A stretch of DNA of 64,000 nucleotides from Methanothermobacter sp. CaT2 (GCF_000828575.1 NZ_AP011952.1:124001-188000), one strand, 5' to 3'; shown: positions 17,141-27,780, counted from the stretch's first letter. Translations and numbers: made by a program. Notes: a model not told the origin generated them from the sequence alone.

Positions 17141-19051
17141 TTACATGATAAATGGCAGTATCCTTGCAAAGATTCCCCCCAGGAAGAGGGCGGTTCCAAG
17201 GTTTGCAAGGGTTATTATGGATGTGGATTTCCACCCGAATTCCCGTGCAAGTACTGCTATTGTTGAAAGGCAGGGGAAGTAGAGCATTCCCACGAGGGTG
17301 AGTACAAGGATCTGGGGTGCTGTAAGGGCTGCCCCAATATCTGTTCCAACCAGTGAGACAAGCCCCAGGAGGATGAACTCCTTCCTCACAGCCCCAAGGA
17401 TCAGGAGTATCCCTGCAAATACCGGCAGGTGTAACCAGCCAGCTGTGAGTGGGGCCATGATATTGCTCACTGGATTCAGGAACCCGAGGGCGTAGAGGAG
17501 CTGTATGAGGGCGCTTCCGATTATGTAGATGGGGAATACAAGGTATATGAGGGACTTTGTCCTTGTCCAGGTCTGCCTTGCTATGACCCTGAAGGATGGC
17601 ATTTTGAGGGAGTGCATCTCCATTATAAGGCCGGTTGTTTCACCGGGAAGTGCCTTCAATGCAAGTTTACCCATTATGAATATTATGAGGAGGTCCAGGG
17701 CGTATAACCCTATGGCCCACCATACACTGACAAAGAGGGCCACAAGCCCAAGTATCAGGATTGTCCTTGCGGCGCAGGGTGCAAAGGATATTGCAAAGGC
17801 TGCAAGGAGCCTCTCCCTGGGGGTTTCAAGTATCCTCGTACTGTCTATTGCCGGTACACTGCAACCGTATCCGAGTATGAGGGGTATGAGGGCTTTTCCA
17901 TGGAGTCCTATCTTTCTCATGAAAGCGTCCATCATGAAGGCTACCCTGGTGAGAAGTCCCGAATTTTCGATGTAGGATAGCATGAGGTAGAAGGGTATGA
18001 CGAATGGTATCACAAGGGTCAAACCCGCCACTATACCCCCAAAGGCGCCGTTCCATATTATGGATTCAATCGAACCTGAGAACTGGGGGTCAACTGGCTG
18101 GAAAAATCCGAATATATTGGTGAGCGTATCTGATAGGAATTCACCCACAACGAAGGTCCAGAGGAGGAGACCTCCAACAACAAGGACCGATGAGATGTAA
18201 CCGTAGATGGGGTGTGTGAGGAAACTGTCAAGGCGCTCTGAGAGGGATGTTTTTATCTCTGATTGTTTCTGTGCCCCTGCTGCTATCATATTTGAGAGTG
18301 CGTATCTCTCAGAGGCCATAACAGAGAATGATGGCTCATTGTGTATCCTTTCAATCTGGGCTGCAAGTTCAGCTGCAAGTTTTTTCACATCGGATGGCAT
18401 CATGGCGGTTATCTCAGGGTCGTTTTCAAGGAGCTTTATGGCAACCCATCTCTTTGAATAGCCCTCTGGAATTTCAGGGAGTGCTTCCATAAGTTTTCTT
18501 ATGCGGCTTTCAACCTCCTCCCCGTATTCTATGACCTCTGGTTTTATCCTCTTATCAGCCACTTCAAGGGTTTTCCTGAGGAGCTTCTGGAGTCCCTGGC
18601 CCTTAACAGCCACCGTTGATACAACAGGGACACCCAGGGCACCCTCAAGTTTCTTCTCGTCTATCACTATTCCCTTCTGTCTGGCCATGTCCACCTGGTT
18701 GATGCAGATAACCATGGGGACCTCCATCTCCATGAGCTGGAGCGTGAAGAAGAGGTTCCTCTCAAGGACGGAGGCATCAAGCACGTTTATGACGACATCT
18801 GGCTTTTCGTTGACTATGAACTCCCTGGAGACTATCTCCTCCATGGAGTAGGTTGAAAATGAGTATATGCCTGGAAGGTCAATTATGTGGATGTCCCGGC
18901 CCTGAAATTTAAGGTAACCCTCTGCCCTTTCAACGGTTTTTCCTGGCCAGTTCCCGACTATCTGGTTTGACCCTGTCAGCTGGTTGAAGATCACGCTTTT
19001 ACCCACATTGGCGTTTCCTGCAAGTGCAACGGTTATCTCAGATTTTTCCAT
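17141..19051 (-). CDS. feoB: ferrous iron transporter FeoB
   Basis: 636 residues. The N-terminal GTPase domain has G1 GNANVGKS, G2 region GNWPGKT, G3 DLPG and G4 NQVD. The remaining membrane part has the two Gate-type repeats ([24 protein letters not shown]). It imports Fe2+. It lies 39 bp downstream of its DtxR/FeoA-type regulator on the same strand and should be derepressed by iron shortage. TTAGGTTAAC, a half-site like those at the regulator's promoter, sits in the gap at 19075-19084. Confidence 0.93.
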   Translation of the reverse strand: MEKSEITVALAGNANVGKSVIFNQLTGSNQIVGNWPGKTVERAEGYLKFQGRDIHIIDLPGIYSFSTYSMEEIVSREFIVNEKPDVVINVLDASVLERNLFFTLQLMEMEVPMVICINQVDMARQKGIVIDEKKLEGALGVPVVSTVAVKGQGLQKLLRKTLEVADKRIKPEVIEYGEEVESRIRKLMEALPEIPEGYSKRWVAIKLLENDPEITAMMPSDVKKLAAELAAQIERIHNEPSFSVMASERYALSNMIAAGAQKQSEIKTSLSERLDSFLTHPIYGYISSVLVVGGLLLWTFVVGEFLSDTLTNIFGFFQPVDPQFSGSIESIIWNGAFGGIVAGLTLVIPFVIPFYLMLSYIENSGLLTRVAFMMDAFMRKIGLHGKALIPLILGYGCSVPAIDSTRILETPRERLLAAFAISFAPCAARTILILGLVALFVSVWWAIGLYALDLLIIFIMGKLALKALPGETTGLIMEMHSLKMPSFRVIARQTWTRTKSLIYLVFPIYIIGSALIQLLYALGFLNPVSNIMAPLTAGWLHLPVFAGILLILGAVRKEFILLGLVSLVGTDIGAALTAPQILVLTLVGMLYFPCLSTIAVLAREFGWKSTSIITLANLGTALFLGGIFARILPFIM

Positions 19052-19090
19052 CAGTAAACACGTCCCGGTTGAAATTAGGTTAACAGAAAT

Positions 19091-19807
19091 TCAGTTTTCA
19101 GTATCTATGAATACATTGTCTGCTATATCCCTTCCAAGGGCCACCCTTGACCCCCGGATCTCCACCTCGATGGGTCCGCTGAGAGGGGCCCTTTTGATCA
19201 TTCTTATGGGGGCTCCAAGGGTTATTCCCATGTCCATGAGCCTCCTTAAAACCCTGTAGTCCCCCCGTATGAATGAAACCCTCCCAGACTGTTTTTCATC
19301 CATCTCTGTGAGTGATTTGAGGTTACCCTCACGGCACCCTATTTCCTCAACATCGGTATCTTTCAGTTCAATGCATTCCCCGCATGTCTGGAATTTGAAG
19401 TCGCAGGCAGGGATCGGGTTTGCGTCGGGGCACTCACCCGGCATGTTGAGGAGCTGGCAGAGGGCCCTCTCTGCATCATCTGAGAGTGAATGTTCCATCT
19501 CACAGGCCTGTCTGTGTATCCTGTCCCTCCTGATTCCAAGTACATCGTGGAGGAACCTCTCCAGAAGGCGGTGCTTCCTTGTTATTCTCCGGGCTATCCT
19601 GTAACCCTTTTCTGTGAGTACCGCCCCACGGTAGGGGGAATATTTAACATATCCCTCAGAATCAAGTTTTTTAAGCATCTGGGTTACACTGGCAGGGGCT
19701 ATTCCCATTTCCTTCGATATTTTCGTTGTGCTGGCATTTTTACTGGATTCTGATAGCCGGTAGATGGTTTCGAGGTACTCCTCTATATTTTCGCTGAGAT
19801 GCTTCAT
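19091..19807 (-). CDS. DtxR/MntR-family metal-dependent repressor with C-terminal FeoA domain
   Basis: About 238 residues. The N-terminal winged helix ([23 protein letters not shown]-like) binds DNA. The dimerization/metal domain ([25 protein letters not shown]) supplies His, Cys and Glu ligands. The C-terminal SH3-like FeoA domain begins near [17 protein letters not shown] cysteine-rich middle ([20 protein letters not shown]) is also present. ATG 19807 is chosen because AGGTGA precedes it; GTG 19816 would put the ribosome site inside the gene. It is the first gene of the feoB operon and most likely represses it and itself. Confidence 0.88.
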   Translation of the reverse strand: MKHLSENIEEYLETIYRLSESSKNASTTKISKEMGIAPASVTQMLKKLDSEGYVKYSPYRGAVLTEKGYRIARRITRKHRLLERFLHDVLGIRRDRIHRQACEMEHSLSDDAERALCQLLNMPGECPDANPIPACDFKFQTCGECIELKDTDVEEIGCREGNLKSLTEMDEKQSGRVSFIRGDYRVLRRLMDMGITLGAPIRMIKRAPLSGPIEVEIRGSRVALGRDIADNVFIDTEN

Positions 19808-19861
19808 TAGGTTCACCTAAATGCTTGCTGTTAATTTAGTTAAACCTAATTCAATATAAGG
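19807..19861 (-). promoter_or_regulatory. promoter and DtxR-type operators of the dtxR-feoB operon
   Basis: A perfect dyad TTAGGTTCACCTAA (6+2+6) lies at 19807-19820 and overlaps the ribosome site and start codon. A second, imperfect dyad lies at 19833-19851 (AATTTAGTT / AACCTAATT, 7 of 9 paired). CTTATATTG, the likely TATA box on the minus strand, is at 19853-19861. The TTAGGT/ACCTAA arms resemble known DtxR-family operators, so the regulator probably binds here and controls itself and feoB. Confidence 0.65.
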
Positions 19862-20040
19862 TTTTCTGAATGTTTGCAGTAAGAAGTCTTTCGCAGTTTA
19901 TCATCAGGTGCTGGCGTGAAAATTAGAGTTTCTGATTGTGGCGTATCTGGAATGAATTTATGGGGGTTTTGTTTCTCTGGAGGTTCTGGTGTCACATTCT
20001 GACATAAAATAAAAGAAAATGGGGGTTGTTCCTTCCCTGA

Positions 20041-20634
20041 TCATATGGGCAGGACATCCCTTCCATAGGTTTCATTTATAACCTCTGCAAGGCCAACGTA
20101 CATTGCAGCGGCCCCTGTGAATATACCCTCATAACCTGCAATGGTCGTTATGATGGCGGAACCTGTGATTTCACCGGCTGTGAGCAGGAAGAAGAGCACA
20201 GCAAGGCTTATGAATATCACCTGTATGCCCCTCTTGAGTTTGAGGGTTGCAATGAACATCACCAGTGTAAACAGGCCCCACATGAAGAGGTATGATGCCA
20301 TTGCAACCGGGTCGGCTGCTGCCGCTGCACTGCCGGCTGTTTCAATGAACTTCAGTTTGGGGATCACAAGCAGGAGTACCAGTGACCACCAGAAGAGTCC
20401 ATATGAGCCGAATGCAACCGTACCAAATGTGTTGCCCTTCCTGTATTCCATCACACTTGCCAGTATCTGTGCTATACCCCCGTAGGCGAACCCCATCGCA
20501 AGTATCATGCTGTTTATGGGGAAAAGCCCTGCGTTGTGCAGGTTCAGAAGCACAGTGGTTATACCAAAGCCCAGAAGTCCAAGAGGAGCCGGGTTGGCAG
20601 TTTTATCTGATATAACCACTTCTTTTTCAGTCAT
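20041..20634 (-). CDS. acetate uptake transporter, GPR1/FUN34/YaaH (SatP) family
   Basis: 197 residues with six hydrophobic segments and the family signature [11 protein letters not shown] near the N-terminus. These proteins import acetate or succinate with protons, or act as channels. It lies directly after acs, which activates acetate, so the pair should serve acetate assimilation by an autotroph. ATG 20634 overlaps the stop of a 24-codon reading frame, and AAGGAGG lies 9 nt upstream. Confidence 0.85.
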   Translation of the reverse strand: MTEKEVVISDKTANPAPLGLLGFGITTVLLNLHNAGLFPINSMILAMGFAYGGIAQILASVMEYRKGNTFGTVAFGSYGLFWWSLVLLLVIPKLKFIETAGSAAAAADPVAMASYLFMWGLFTLVMFIATLKLKRGIQVIFISLAVLFFLLTAGEITGSAIITTIAGYEGIFTGAAAMYVGLAEVINETYGRDVLPI

Positions 20635-20705
20635 TTTTTCTGCCTCCTTCTATTCTTCAAGGGTTGAGGTATCACCTCATCCTCCACGATCTCGAAGTCA
20701 TCCAT
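20631..20705 (-). CDS. possible 24-residue peptide between acs and the acetate transporter
   Basis: ATG 20705 reads [20 protein letters not shown] and ends RQKK, with its TGA overlapping the transporter ATG (ATGA). AAGGA from the acs 3' end sits 5-6 nt before the ATG, so it could be translated and couple the two genes. Much of it is encoded by a second copy of the acs 3' end, in another frame. It may be a coupling peptide or merely a chance product of the duplication. Confidence 0.35.
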   Translation of the reverse strand: MDDFEIVEDEVIPQPLKNRRRQKK

Positions 20706-20742
20706 CTCTGTCCTTCTATTCTTCAAGGGTTGAGGTATCACC
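20645..20742 (-). repeat. 32-bp direct repeat of the acs 3' end
   Basis: Bases 20711-20742 (last codons and stop of acs plus 5 bp) recur exactly at 20645-20676, 66 bp further downstream in the acs direction. The repeat ends in GAAGGA, which forms the ribosome site of the transporter in one copy and of the 24-codon frame in the other. Confidence 0.9.
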
Positions 20743-22620
20743 GAGGTCCTTTCCTTCCTCCCTGGCCCTCAGTATCCTCCTCATTATTTTCCCTGACCTT
20801 GTTTTGGGGAGCTTATCAACCTGCACCATTTCCCCGATAACAGCCACGGGTCCAAGTTCGTGGCGCAGGTGCCTTTTGAGTTCCTCTATGAGGGCTGCGT
20901 TTAACTTATGGCCCTTCTTGAGTATGAGGAATGCCTTTATGACCTCCCCCTTGATGGGGTCAGCCTTACCGATGACCGCCGCCTCGGCAACTGCAGGGTG
21001 GGCCACGAAGACTGATTCAACCTCTGCTGTACCTATCCTGTGCCCGGCTATGTTGAGGACGTCATCTGATCTTCCCTGTATCCAGAAGTAGCCGTCCTCG
21101 TCCTTCCTTGCCATGTCACCGGCGGTGTAGACTCCACCGGGGATCTGTTTCCAGTATACGTTGAGGTACCTCTCCTCGTCGTTGAAGAGTGTCCTGAACA
21201 TTGCAGGCCATGGTTTCTTTATTACAAGGAATCCGCCCTTACCCAGTGGCACAGGGTTGCCCTTCTCGTCAACCACATCTGCCTCGATGCCAGGGAGGGG
21301 TTTGGTGACGGATCCTGGTTTGAGGGGTGTTACAGGCAGTGGCGCTATGAGGTGCATTCCTGTTTCTGTCTGCCACCAGGTATCGATTATCGGGCACTTT
21401 TCCCTTCCAATGTGTCTGTAGTACCACATCCATGCCTCGGGGTTTATTGGCTCACCAACGGTTCCAAGGATCTTGAGGGACTCCAGGTTGTAGCGTTTCG
21501 GGTGTTTTTCACCGAACCTCATGAGGTGCCTTATTGCTGTGGGGGCTGTGTAGAACTTTGTGACACCGTATTTTTCGACTATGCTCCACCAGACCCCGGG
21601 GTCCGGGTAGTCCGGGGCCCCCTCATAGAGCAGTGTCGTTGTTCCAAGAAGGAGGGGTCCGTATACGACGTAACTGTGCCCGGTTATCCACCCTATGTCT
21701 GCTGTGCACCACCAGAGGTCTCCGTTATGAATGTCAAAGGTCATCTCAAGGGTTGATGCGACCCCCACCATGTATCCTCCTGTTGTGTGCAGCACACCCT
21801 TTGGTTTCCCGGTACTTCCTGAAGTGTAGAGTATGAAGAGGGGATCCTCTGCATCCATCACCTCTGCCTCGCACCGGTCCTCCTCGCCCTCTATGAGCTT
21901 GTCGAACAGCATTTCGCGTCCGCTTATATCTGACATCTCTATGTCGATGTCTGTGTGTTTCACAACAAGGGTTGTCTCTATTGTGGGGCACTGGAGTATG
22001 GCCTCGTCAACGATTGGTTTGAGTTCTATCACCCCGCCCCTTCTGTAGGTTCCGTCTGCTGTTATTATGATCTTGGCCTTTGCATCGTTGAGGCGTTCCA
22101 CAAGTGCTCCGACGCTCAGACCAGAATAGATGACGCTGTGCACGGCCCCTATCTTTGCACAGGCCAGCATTGAGATAACGAGTTCAGGGCACATGGGGAG
22201 GTACATTGCAACGGCGTCGCCCTTTTTGATTCCAAGGCTTTTCAGGGCATTGGCTGTTCTGTTGACCTCTCTGTGCAGTTCATAGTAGGTCAGCTTCTTT
22301 TCCTCTCCCCTTTCGTTCACGTAGAGAATGGCGACCTGGTTTCTCTTGTCTGTGTCCAGCCATCTGTCCACGGCGTTGTGGGTCATGTTGATCTTGCCGT
22401 TCACGAACCACTTGTAGAATGGTTTGTTGCTCTCGTCAAGTACCCTGTCCCATTTCCTGAACCATTCGAATCTTTTCGCCTTTTCGGCCCAGTATTTCTC
22501 ATGGTCCTTTCCCTTTTCCAGCTCGGCCTCCCAGTTTTTTATATGGGCCTCCTCCACAATGGTGTAGTGTGGTTTGAAGACCCTTGTTTCCTCCAGGAGA
22601 ACTGAGGTATCCTTTGACAT
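20716..22620 (-). CDS. acs: acetyl-CoA synthetase (AMP-forming)
   Basis: A 634-residue full-length Acs converting acetate, ATP and CoA to acetyl-CoA, AMP and PPi. It has [19 protein letters not shown] (P-loop-like A3), [16 protein letters not shown] (A5), the hinge [20 protein letters not shown], and the C-terminal [14 protein letters not shown] with the acetylatable Lys. As I recall, the Delta H homologue is annotated in two pieces; here the frame is intact. A SatP-type transporter follows. Confidence 0.95.
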   Translation of the reverse strand: MSKDTSVLLEETRVFKPHYTIVEEAHIKNWEAELEKGKDHEKYWAEKAKRFEWFRKWDRVLDESNKPFYKWFVNGKINMTHNAVDRWLDTDKRNQVAILYVNERGEEKKLTYYELHREVNRTANALKSLGIKKGDAVAMYLPMCPELVISMLACAKIGAVHSVIYSGLSVGALVERLNDAKAKIIITADGTYRRGGVIELKPIVDEAILQCPTIETTLVVKHTDIDIEMSDISGREMLFDKLIEGEEDRCEAEVMDAEDPLFILYTSGSTGKPKGVLHTTGGYMVGVASTLEMTFDIHNGDLWWCTADIGWITGHSYVVYGPLLLGTTTLLYEGAPDYPDPGVWWSIVEKYGVTKFYTAPTAIRHLMRFGEKHPKRYNLESLKILGTVGEPINPEAWMWYYRHIGREKCPIIDTWWQTETGMHLIAPLPVTPLKPGSVTKPLPGIEADVVDEKGNPVPLGKGGFLVIKKPWPAMFRTLFNDEERYLNVYWKQIPGGVYTAGDMARKDEDGYFWIQGRSDDVLNIAGHRIGTAEVESVFVAHPAVAEAAVIGKADPIKGEVIKAFLILKKGHKLNAALIEELKRHLRHELGPVAVIGEMVQVDKLPKTRSGKIMRRILRAREEGKDLGDTSTLEE

Positions 22621-22670
22621 TTTTCATACCGCCATTTTTTCTTGGGTGATAGTAGTAAGTTTTTCTGGAC

Positions 22671-22711
22671 TTATATATTTTACTATTATTAATCATGATA
22701 AATAATAGTAA
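22671..22711 (-). promoter_or_regulatory. acs promoter with adjacent 11-bp inverted repeat
   Basis: Read on the minus strand, AATATATAA (22671-22679) is a TATA box about 52 bp before the acs ATG. Immediately upstream of it is a perfect 11-bp inverted repeat, TTACTATTATT (22680-22690) / AATAATAGTAA (22701-22711), with a 10-nt centre. The placement over the BRE/upstream side suits a regulator of acetate use. Confidence 0.5.
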
Positions 22712-22737
22712 TTTAATAATTTTTATTAAATGCATTG

Positions 22738-22752
22738 AAAAAAAATTTATTG
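22738..22752 (-). terminator. oligo-T terminator after the thermosome gene
   Basis: On the minus strand, just after the thermosome stop, the sequence runs into a block of eight T residues (22739-22747). This is the usual archaeal intrinsic terminator form. Confidence 0.5.
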
Positions 22753-22756
22753 GGTG

Positions 22757-24394
22757 TTACATCATTGGGGGCATTCCGCCCATTCCACCCATTCCACCCA
22801 TTCCTTCCATATCCTCTTCGTCCTTTGATGAAACATCAAAGCCCTTAGCTGCTATCATGTCGTCTATGCGGAGGATCATCTCAGCCGCCTCTGCAGCGGA
22901 CTGGATGGCCTGTTTCTTGACCCTCTGGGGTTCAAGAACACCCTCCTCCTTCATGTCAACAACGCTTCCCTCAAAGACGTCAAGGCCCATGTAGGGTGAC
23001 TCCTCGTGGGCAGCCCTGAGGTCCACCAGGACGTCGATGCTGTCGAGTCCAGCGTTCTCTGCAAGGGTCTTTGGAACGATCTCAAGGGCGTCTGCAAAGG
23101 CTGAGACCGCAAGCTGCTCCCTGCCACTTATGGTGTCAGCGTATTCCCTGAGTTTCCTTGCTATTTCAACTTCAGGTGCTCCTCCTCCTGCGACAACCTC
23201 GCCGTCCTCAATGGTTGAGGCAACAACGCCTATGGCGTCCTCAAGTGCACGTTCCATTTCCTCTGCAACATGCTTTGTGCTTCCCCTGAGGATTATGGAG
23301 ATTGCCTTTGGGTCCTTACAGTTCTCGACGAATGTCAGCACATCATCAAAGATCTTCTTCTCGTAGACAACTCCGGCCTCTCCAAGGTCGTCCTCTGTGA
23401 GGTCCTCGATGTTTGTGACAAGCCTTGCGCCTGTGGCCTTCTCGATGCGTTTAATGTCGGATTTCTTGACCCTCTTGAGTGCGAGTATACCCTCACGTGA
23501 GAGGTAGTGGAGTGCAAGGTCATCGATGCCCTTCTGGCAGAAGACAACGTTTGCACCGGAGCTCTTTATCTTATCCACCATGTCTCTGATCATCTGCTCT
23601 TCCTGTTCGATGAAGGCCTGCATCTGTGATGGGTCTGTCAGCCTTATCTTGGCGTCGGTTTCAAGGTCCTTGACCTCTATCGGGTACTTGAGGAGTGCTA
23701 TTCTGGCATTTTCAACCCTTTTTGGCATTGAGGTGTCTGCCCTTGCCTTGTCTATCACTATACCGTTCACTATTCTTGACTCGTTAACTGATGCTCCCTG
23801 TATCCTCTGTATGTTGATGTTGTCCCTGTCGATTTCACCATCCTCTTCCACCTGCATGACCGCATCCACAACGAGTTCAGCCAGTTTTTCCTTGGCCCTT
23901 TCTGAACCCTTACCTGTCATGGCGGTCACCGCAACCTTCATGAGGGTGTCCCTGTCACTTGCCTTGATGGATATGTCTTCGAGTATCTCCTGGGCCCTGA
24001 GGGCTGCCTGTCTATAACCCACAGCTATTATTGTTGGGTGAACACCCATTTCAATGAGTTTCTCGGCTTCCTTTAGGAGTTCCCCTGCTATGATGACGGC
24101 TGTTGTTGTACCGTCGCCGACCTCGTCTTCCTGGGTCTTTGCCACCTCAACAAGCATTTTTGCGGCAGGGTGGGATATGTCCATCTCCCTGAGGATTGTA
24201 ACCCCATCATTGGTGATCACAATGTCTCCAAGTGAGTCAACAAGCATCTTGTCCATTCCCTTGGGACCGAGAGTTGTCCTCACTGTCTCTGCGAGAACCT
24301 TACCTGCAAGTATGTTGATTCTCTGAGCTTCCTTTCCAACGTAACGGCTTGTGCCCTGTGGTAGTATTAATATGGGCTGCTGTCCCTGTGCCAT
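22757..24394 (-). CDS. thermosome (group II chaperonin) subunit
   Basis: A 545-residue CCT/thermosome subunit that folds proteins in a double-ring cage. Conserved motifs are [29 protein letters not shown] and the C-terminal GGM repeats ([15 protein letters not shown]). ATG 24394 is chosen because GAGGTGATTTA precedes it; an upstream reading from 24421 has no ribosome site. On the minus strand ATTTATAG (24441-24453 region) is the likely TATA box. Confidence 0.95.
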   Translation of the reverse strand: MAQGQQPILILPQGTSRYVGKEAQRINILAGKVLAETVRTTLGPKGMDKMLVDSLGDIVITNDGVTILREMDISHPAAKMLVEVAKTQEDEVGDGTTTAVIIAGELLKEAEKLIEMGVHPTIIAVGYRQAALRAQEILEDISIKASDRDTLMKVAVTAMTGKGSERAKEKLAELVVDAVMQVEEDGEIDRDNINIQRIQGASVNESRIVNGIVIDKARADTSMPKRVENARIALLKYPIEVKDLETDAKIRLTDPSQMQAFIEQEEQMIRDMVDKIKSSGANVVFCQKGIDDLALHYLSREGILALKRVKKSDIKRIEKATGARLVTNIEDLTEDDLGEAGVVYEKKIFDDVLTFVENCKDPKAISIILRGSTKHVAEEMERALEDAIGVVASTIEDGEVVAGGGAPEVEIARKLREYADTISGREQLAVSAFADALEIVPKTLAENAGLDSIDVLVDLRAAHEESPYMGLDVFEGSVVDMKEEGVLEPQRVKKQAIQSAAEAAEMILRIDDMIAAKGFDVSSKDEEDMEGMGGMGGMGGMPPMM

Positions 24395-24467
24395 TAAATC
24401 ACCTCTTAAATAAGTATGCAATTATCGATGGGTTTAAGGTTCTATAAATAATTTGTGCAGGATGAAA

Positions 24468-24504
24468 GTTACAGCACCAAATTTCAGGGTGCTGTGACCT
24501 GAAA
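24468..24504 (-). promoter_or_regulatory. two mutually exclusive hairpins upstream of the thermosome promoter
   Basis: GTTACAGCACC (24468-24478) pairs with GGTGCTGTGAC (24488-24498), 10 of 11 plus one wobble. The stretch TTTCAGG (24482-24488) can instead pair with CCTGAAA (24498-24504). It lies between the end of the 137-residue gene and the thermosome TATA box. It may be a terminator, an operator, or both. Confidence 0.4.
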
Positions 24505-24532
24505 GAAGAAATGAATGGTTCCGGTTTTCCTG

Positions 24533-24946
24533 CTACTGGTTGGGGAAGATCCTCGGAAGGAAGGTCTGGCAGAAGTCGGGTGTCAGCTTTGAGGTCTCAT
24601 GTTCTATCTTTTCAACAATCTCCTCCTCAAGTTCAGGTGTCTTTGATGCCTCAACAGCAAAGCCCTCAGCGTCAATCCAGACCCTCAGTGACTCCTCACC
24701 CATCGTCATCTCAAATTCAACAGTTTTACCCCTCTCGATATCACCCAGTATATCATCCATGATCTCATCTGAAAGCTTGAGGAGTTTCCTGCCCTCTGGC
24801 TCATAGGTGTTCTTTGATGTTATGATCCTTTTGATTCTTACAGGGGCGCAGCCCTCCTCTCTTATGGTCTTTCGAACCGTCCAGAAGAGGCTCACAACAA
24901 TTTTCTTCTCAGGGTCGTGGCTTCCCTTAAATTTAACGGACTTCAT
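24533..24946 (-). CDS. conserved protein of unknown function, coupled to fprA
   Basis: 137 residues, soluble, acidic in the second half; not recognised. There are only two cysteines and no evident metal motif. It starts 3 bp after the fprA stop, so the two are probably translated together. That hints at a role around the flavodiiron protein, but nothing in the sequence tests this. Confidence 0.6.
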   Translation of the reverse strand: MKSVKFKGSHDPEKKIVVSLFWTVRKTIREEGCAPVRIKRIITSKNTYEPEGRKLLKLSDEIMDDILGDIERGKTVEFEMTMGEESLRVWIDAEGFAVEASKTPELEEEIVEKIEHETSKLTPDFCQTFLPRIFPNQ

Positions 24947-24949
24947 AGG

Positions 24950-26170
24950 TTACATCTCCTTTATCCTTTTGCCGATTGATTTTCCGATGCTGTAGCAGCG
25001 CGCCAGGTCATCCTCATCCGGCACGTAGCTGACCTCAAGGGTCTCTGCAACCTCAAACCCTGCGGCGCTGATTTCGTCTTTGAGTGTCCTCACTGCACCT
25101 CCACCCCATCCCTTTGACCCGAATACAACTGCCAGCCTCCTGAATCCGGTTCTATCGAATGTGAGCCCTTTGAGATAGTACATTATGTCCCCGAGACTCG
25201 GGAATGGCCCGTTGAACATTGTGGGGCTTCCAATGAATACCGCCTTACTTTCAAGGATGTTCTTTACGATTTCACTCCTTTCATCCTCGTGGAGGAAGTA
25301 CATTGAAACATCCACGTCCTCGGCCATGAGCCCCTCTGCAAGTGCATGTGCAAGCATCCTGGTTGAGTAGTGCATGGTATCATAGATTATCGTGGCCTTG
25401 TCCCGGCACTCCCCTGTTGCCCATGCCGTGTATGCCTCTATGATCTTCATGGGATCTGTCCAGATCTGGCCGTGGGATGGTGCGATCATCCTGATCTTCT
25501 CAAGAAGCCCAAGGTCCTTTACCTCACTGAACTTCCTGAGCACAAGGGGTGATAGTGGTGTTAACAGATTGGCATAGAACTTCATGGCCGCGTCCATCAG
25601 CACGGCTTCAGGAACGTCGGTGTCGAACCTTCTGCTGATGCAGAGGTGCTGGCCAAAGGCGTCATTTGAGAATAGGATCCCATCCTCACCAAGGAGGGTG
25701 AACATGCTGTCTGGCCAGTGGAGCATGGGGGCCTCAAGGAATGTGAGGGTCTTTCCCCCGAGGTCAATGGAGTCCCCTGTTTTAACGGTTTTGAATACGG
25801 CTTCATCGGGGAGGGGGTAGTGTTCCCTTAGTCCCGCAGAGGCCTTTTCTGTGCAGATTATTTCTGGCCTGTGACGCTTCCAGACCTCCAGGATTGAACC
25901 GCTGTGGTCCCTCTCTATGTGGTTCTGGATTATGAGGTCTATACTTTCATCCCTTCCCTCCCTTTCAAAGGCGTCACTTATCCTTCCAAACATCTGGGGG
26001 GATGTTCCAGGGTATGTGTTATCAATAAGGGCGACCTTATCGTCTCCAAAGACGAGGTACACGTTGTATGTTGTGCCTCCAAGGGTGTAGCCATGGTAGT
26101 TCCGTATATCCCAGTCCATGACACCAACCCAGTAGACACCATCTGCAATCTTTACTGCATCAGCCTTCAT
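24950..26170 (-). CDS. F420H2 oxidase / flavodiiron protein (FprA paralogue)
   Basis: About 406 residues. The N-terminal metallo-beta-lactamase-like domain carries the di-iron ligands (HIERDHSG, the LHWPDSMF His, the SNDAFGQH Asp, and the APSHGQIW His). The C-terminal flavodoxin domain binds FMN ([32 protein letters not shown]). Family members in this genus reduce O2 to water with F420H2, protecting the anaerobe. It differs from the well-studied M. marburgensis FprA, so it is a paralogue. ATG 26170 or 26182 may be the start. Confidence 0.88.
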   Translation of the reverse strand: MKADAVKIADGVYWVGVMDWDIRNYHGYTLGGTTYNVYLVFGDDKVALIDNTYPGTSPQMFGRISDAFEREGRDESIDLIIQNHIERDHSGSILEVWKRHRPEIICTEKASAGLREHYPLPDEAVFKTVKTGDSIDLGGKTLTFLEAPMLHWPDSMFTLLGEDGILFSNDAFGQHLCISRRFDTDVPEAVLMDAAMKFYANLLTPLSPLVLRKFSEVKDLGLLEKIRMIAPSHGQIWTDPMKIIEAYTAWATGECRDKATIIYDTMHYSTRMLAHALAEGLMAEDVDVSMYFLHEDERSEIVKNILESKAVFIGSPTMFNGPFPSLGDIMYYLKGLTFDRTGFRRLAVVFGSKGWGGGAVRTLKDEISAAGFEVAETLEVSYVPDEDDLARCYSIGKSIGKRIKEM

Positions 26171-26295
26171 ATTATACACCATCTACCAGTTATGTTCGCC
26201 ATTATTTATTAAAATATGGCATTTTTTTATGGCCGGTTTTTCATGGAGCTGTGTTGCTGATGAGCTGATAGGTGCTGAATAGTAAGCCAGATAGT

Positions 26296-27108
26296 CTACC
26301 CTTGAGTTTTCGCTGCTCTTTTAAATGCTGATCTTATATCTTCATAGTCCTTCCTGTAGAATGGGCAGCTCTCTATGCAGTGGGTGCATCCATCACTGCA
26401 GCCGGTGCATCTATCATCAAGTAGCAGAACCGTGGATCCGCAGCACGTCTCAACCTCCATAAGGGCGTCCTGTGGACAGGCCCTTATGCACCTGCCACAT
26501 CTCCTGCAGTAGGAGAGTATCCATTCATGGGCACCGGAACCACATGGAAGGTCGGATATTCCTGTGAGGACCGCGGATATCTTCTGGGCCGGGCCTTTCC
26601 CGGGGCTTATAAGAAGACCGTTCCTGCCCTTAAACCCGATACCGGCCTTCTGTCCAAGGAGGGGAAGGTCTATTAGGCCGCTCATGGGGTGAATGGCCAT
26701 GGCACCATATCCGTTAATCCTGAGGAAATCAGCCACCCTGAAGGTTAAGTCCGCAAGTTTATCGTATAACCTGTCATTCATCTCCCTCGCCTCTCTGCCG
26801 GGGGGAGTCAGCACGGCATCGTCGTCCATCTCCACTGTGAGGACCACGGCATTCCGGTAGGGGGGTTCACCTGCAAGGATAACATCGGGTGTGAGCCCGG
26901 CGTAGCCAATATTACTGATTCCCAGTGAACGTGCATATTCTTCAAGGCGACCTATGAATTCATCGCCTGCCTTTTCTGATGGATCTTCCGGCTCCGGAAC
27001 CCTGCATTCATCAGGGTACTCCAGAAACCCGCAGCTGCAGCTGCATTCACATTTTTCGCCATTAACTGCACCTGTATCTTCACAGCAGCCAGAGTTTTTG
27101 TTTTTCAC
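26296..27108 (-). CDS. QueG-like 4Fe-4S protein with Cys-rich N-terminus
   Basis: 270 residues. A Cys-rich head (CCEDTG, CECSCSCG) is followed by a domain resembling the start of the epoxyqueuosine reductase/reductive dehalogenase family (SLGISNIGYAGL). A 2x4Fe-4S ferredoxin end follows (CRRCGRCIRACP and CTGCSDGCTHCIESCP). It is shorter than true QueG, and no function is assigned. It starts at GTG 27108 behind GGTGATG and is upstream of fprA on the same strand, separated by 113 bp without a gene. Confidence 0.65.
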   Translation of the reverse strand: MKNKNSGCCEDTGAVNGEKCECSCSCGFLEYPDECRVPEPEDPSEKAGDEFIGRLEEYARSLGISNIGYAGLTPDVILAGEPPYRNAVVLTVEMDDDAVLTPPGREAREMNDRLYDKLADLTFRVADFLRINGYGAMAIHPMSGLIDLPLLGQKAGIGFKGRNGLLISPGKGPAQKISAVLTGISDLPCGSGAHEWILSYCRRCGRCIRACPQDALMEVETCCGSTVLLLDDRCTGCSDGCTHCIESCPFYRKDYEDIRSAFKRAAKTQG

Positions 27109-27249
27109 TGTTCATCACCATCCATAACCATATTCTTATATTTACATATATGAATATATTGGTGCGTAGAATCAGGAGATCGTTATCTGGAAAATTATCA
27201 ATCACATATCTGAATTCCTGGAAGGGGGTCCTGGGACTTTCCTGAAATT

Positions 27250-27780
27250 TCAGTCGTCCTCTATTTCATATTCAAATTCCCAGAATGGGGTTCCCCTGGA
27301 CTCCCTGCCCTCAAGGTGCTCCATCTCATGTGAAACACCATAGGCCCCTGACCCTGTGAATTTAAGGGGCTTCCTGAGCCTCTTCAGTTTAATCTTAAAA
27401 TCAAGGGGATCAAGCACTGCCCTGAGGATGTAATCACCATCCACCACGACCCGGTAGGGTCTCTTTACAAGTTCCCTCTCATTTTTTGAGCCGCACTTCT
27501 CGAGGCGGTAAACGGTACCCTCTTCCCTCACCACCCTGGGGTTCAGGAAGAGGTAGACTATCTCAAGGGTCCGCCCTGTCATCTCATCCTCATCAAAGCG
27601 GGTGACCTTCTCCTTCACAGCCATGAAACGTCCGGAGTTTTTCCTGAGGCTCCAGTCACCACCATACCTGATGGAAAAAAGAAGGGGTATGAATGCATCA
27701 GGGGGTATCTGAAGCTCCTCTATAACCCTCTTTTCACTGAGGGTGAACCTCAAGAGTTTCCTGATCTCGGAGTCATCCAA
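27250..27780 (-). CDS. peptide-deformylase-like protein
   Basis: 176 residues, TTG start behind AGGTGG. A C-terminal HEMEHLEG matches the QHExDH metal motif of peptide deformylase. About 65 residues earlier LEKCGS sits where the EGCLS cysteine should be, preceded by LNPRVV (compare INP in deformylases), so all three metal ligands (Cys, His, His) and the Glu are in order. The first motif (GxGLAAxQ) is not recognisable. Archaea initiate with unformylated Met, so another hydrolase or metal-binding role is likely. It follows the cDPG synthetase gene by 15 bp. Confidence 0.5.
   Translation of the reverse strand: MDDSEIRKLLRFTLSEKRVIEELQIPPDAFIPLLFSIRYGGDWSLRKNSGRFMAVKEKVTRFDEDEMTGRTLEIVYLFLNPRVVREEGTVYRLEKCGSKNERELVKRPYRVVVDGDYILRAVLDPLDFKIKLKRLRKPLKFTGSGAYGVSHEMEHLEGRESRGTPFWEFEYEIEDD

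Noticed and set aside
27250-27780. Calling this gene a true peptide deformylase
   Set aside because: The first conserved motif is missing and the organism class does not formylate initiator Met, so only deformylase-like is justified.
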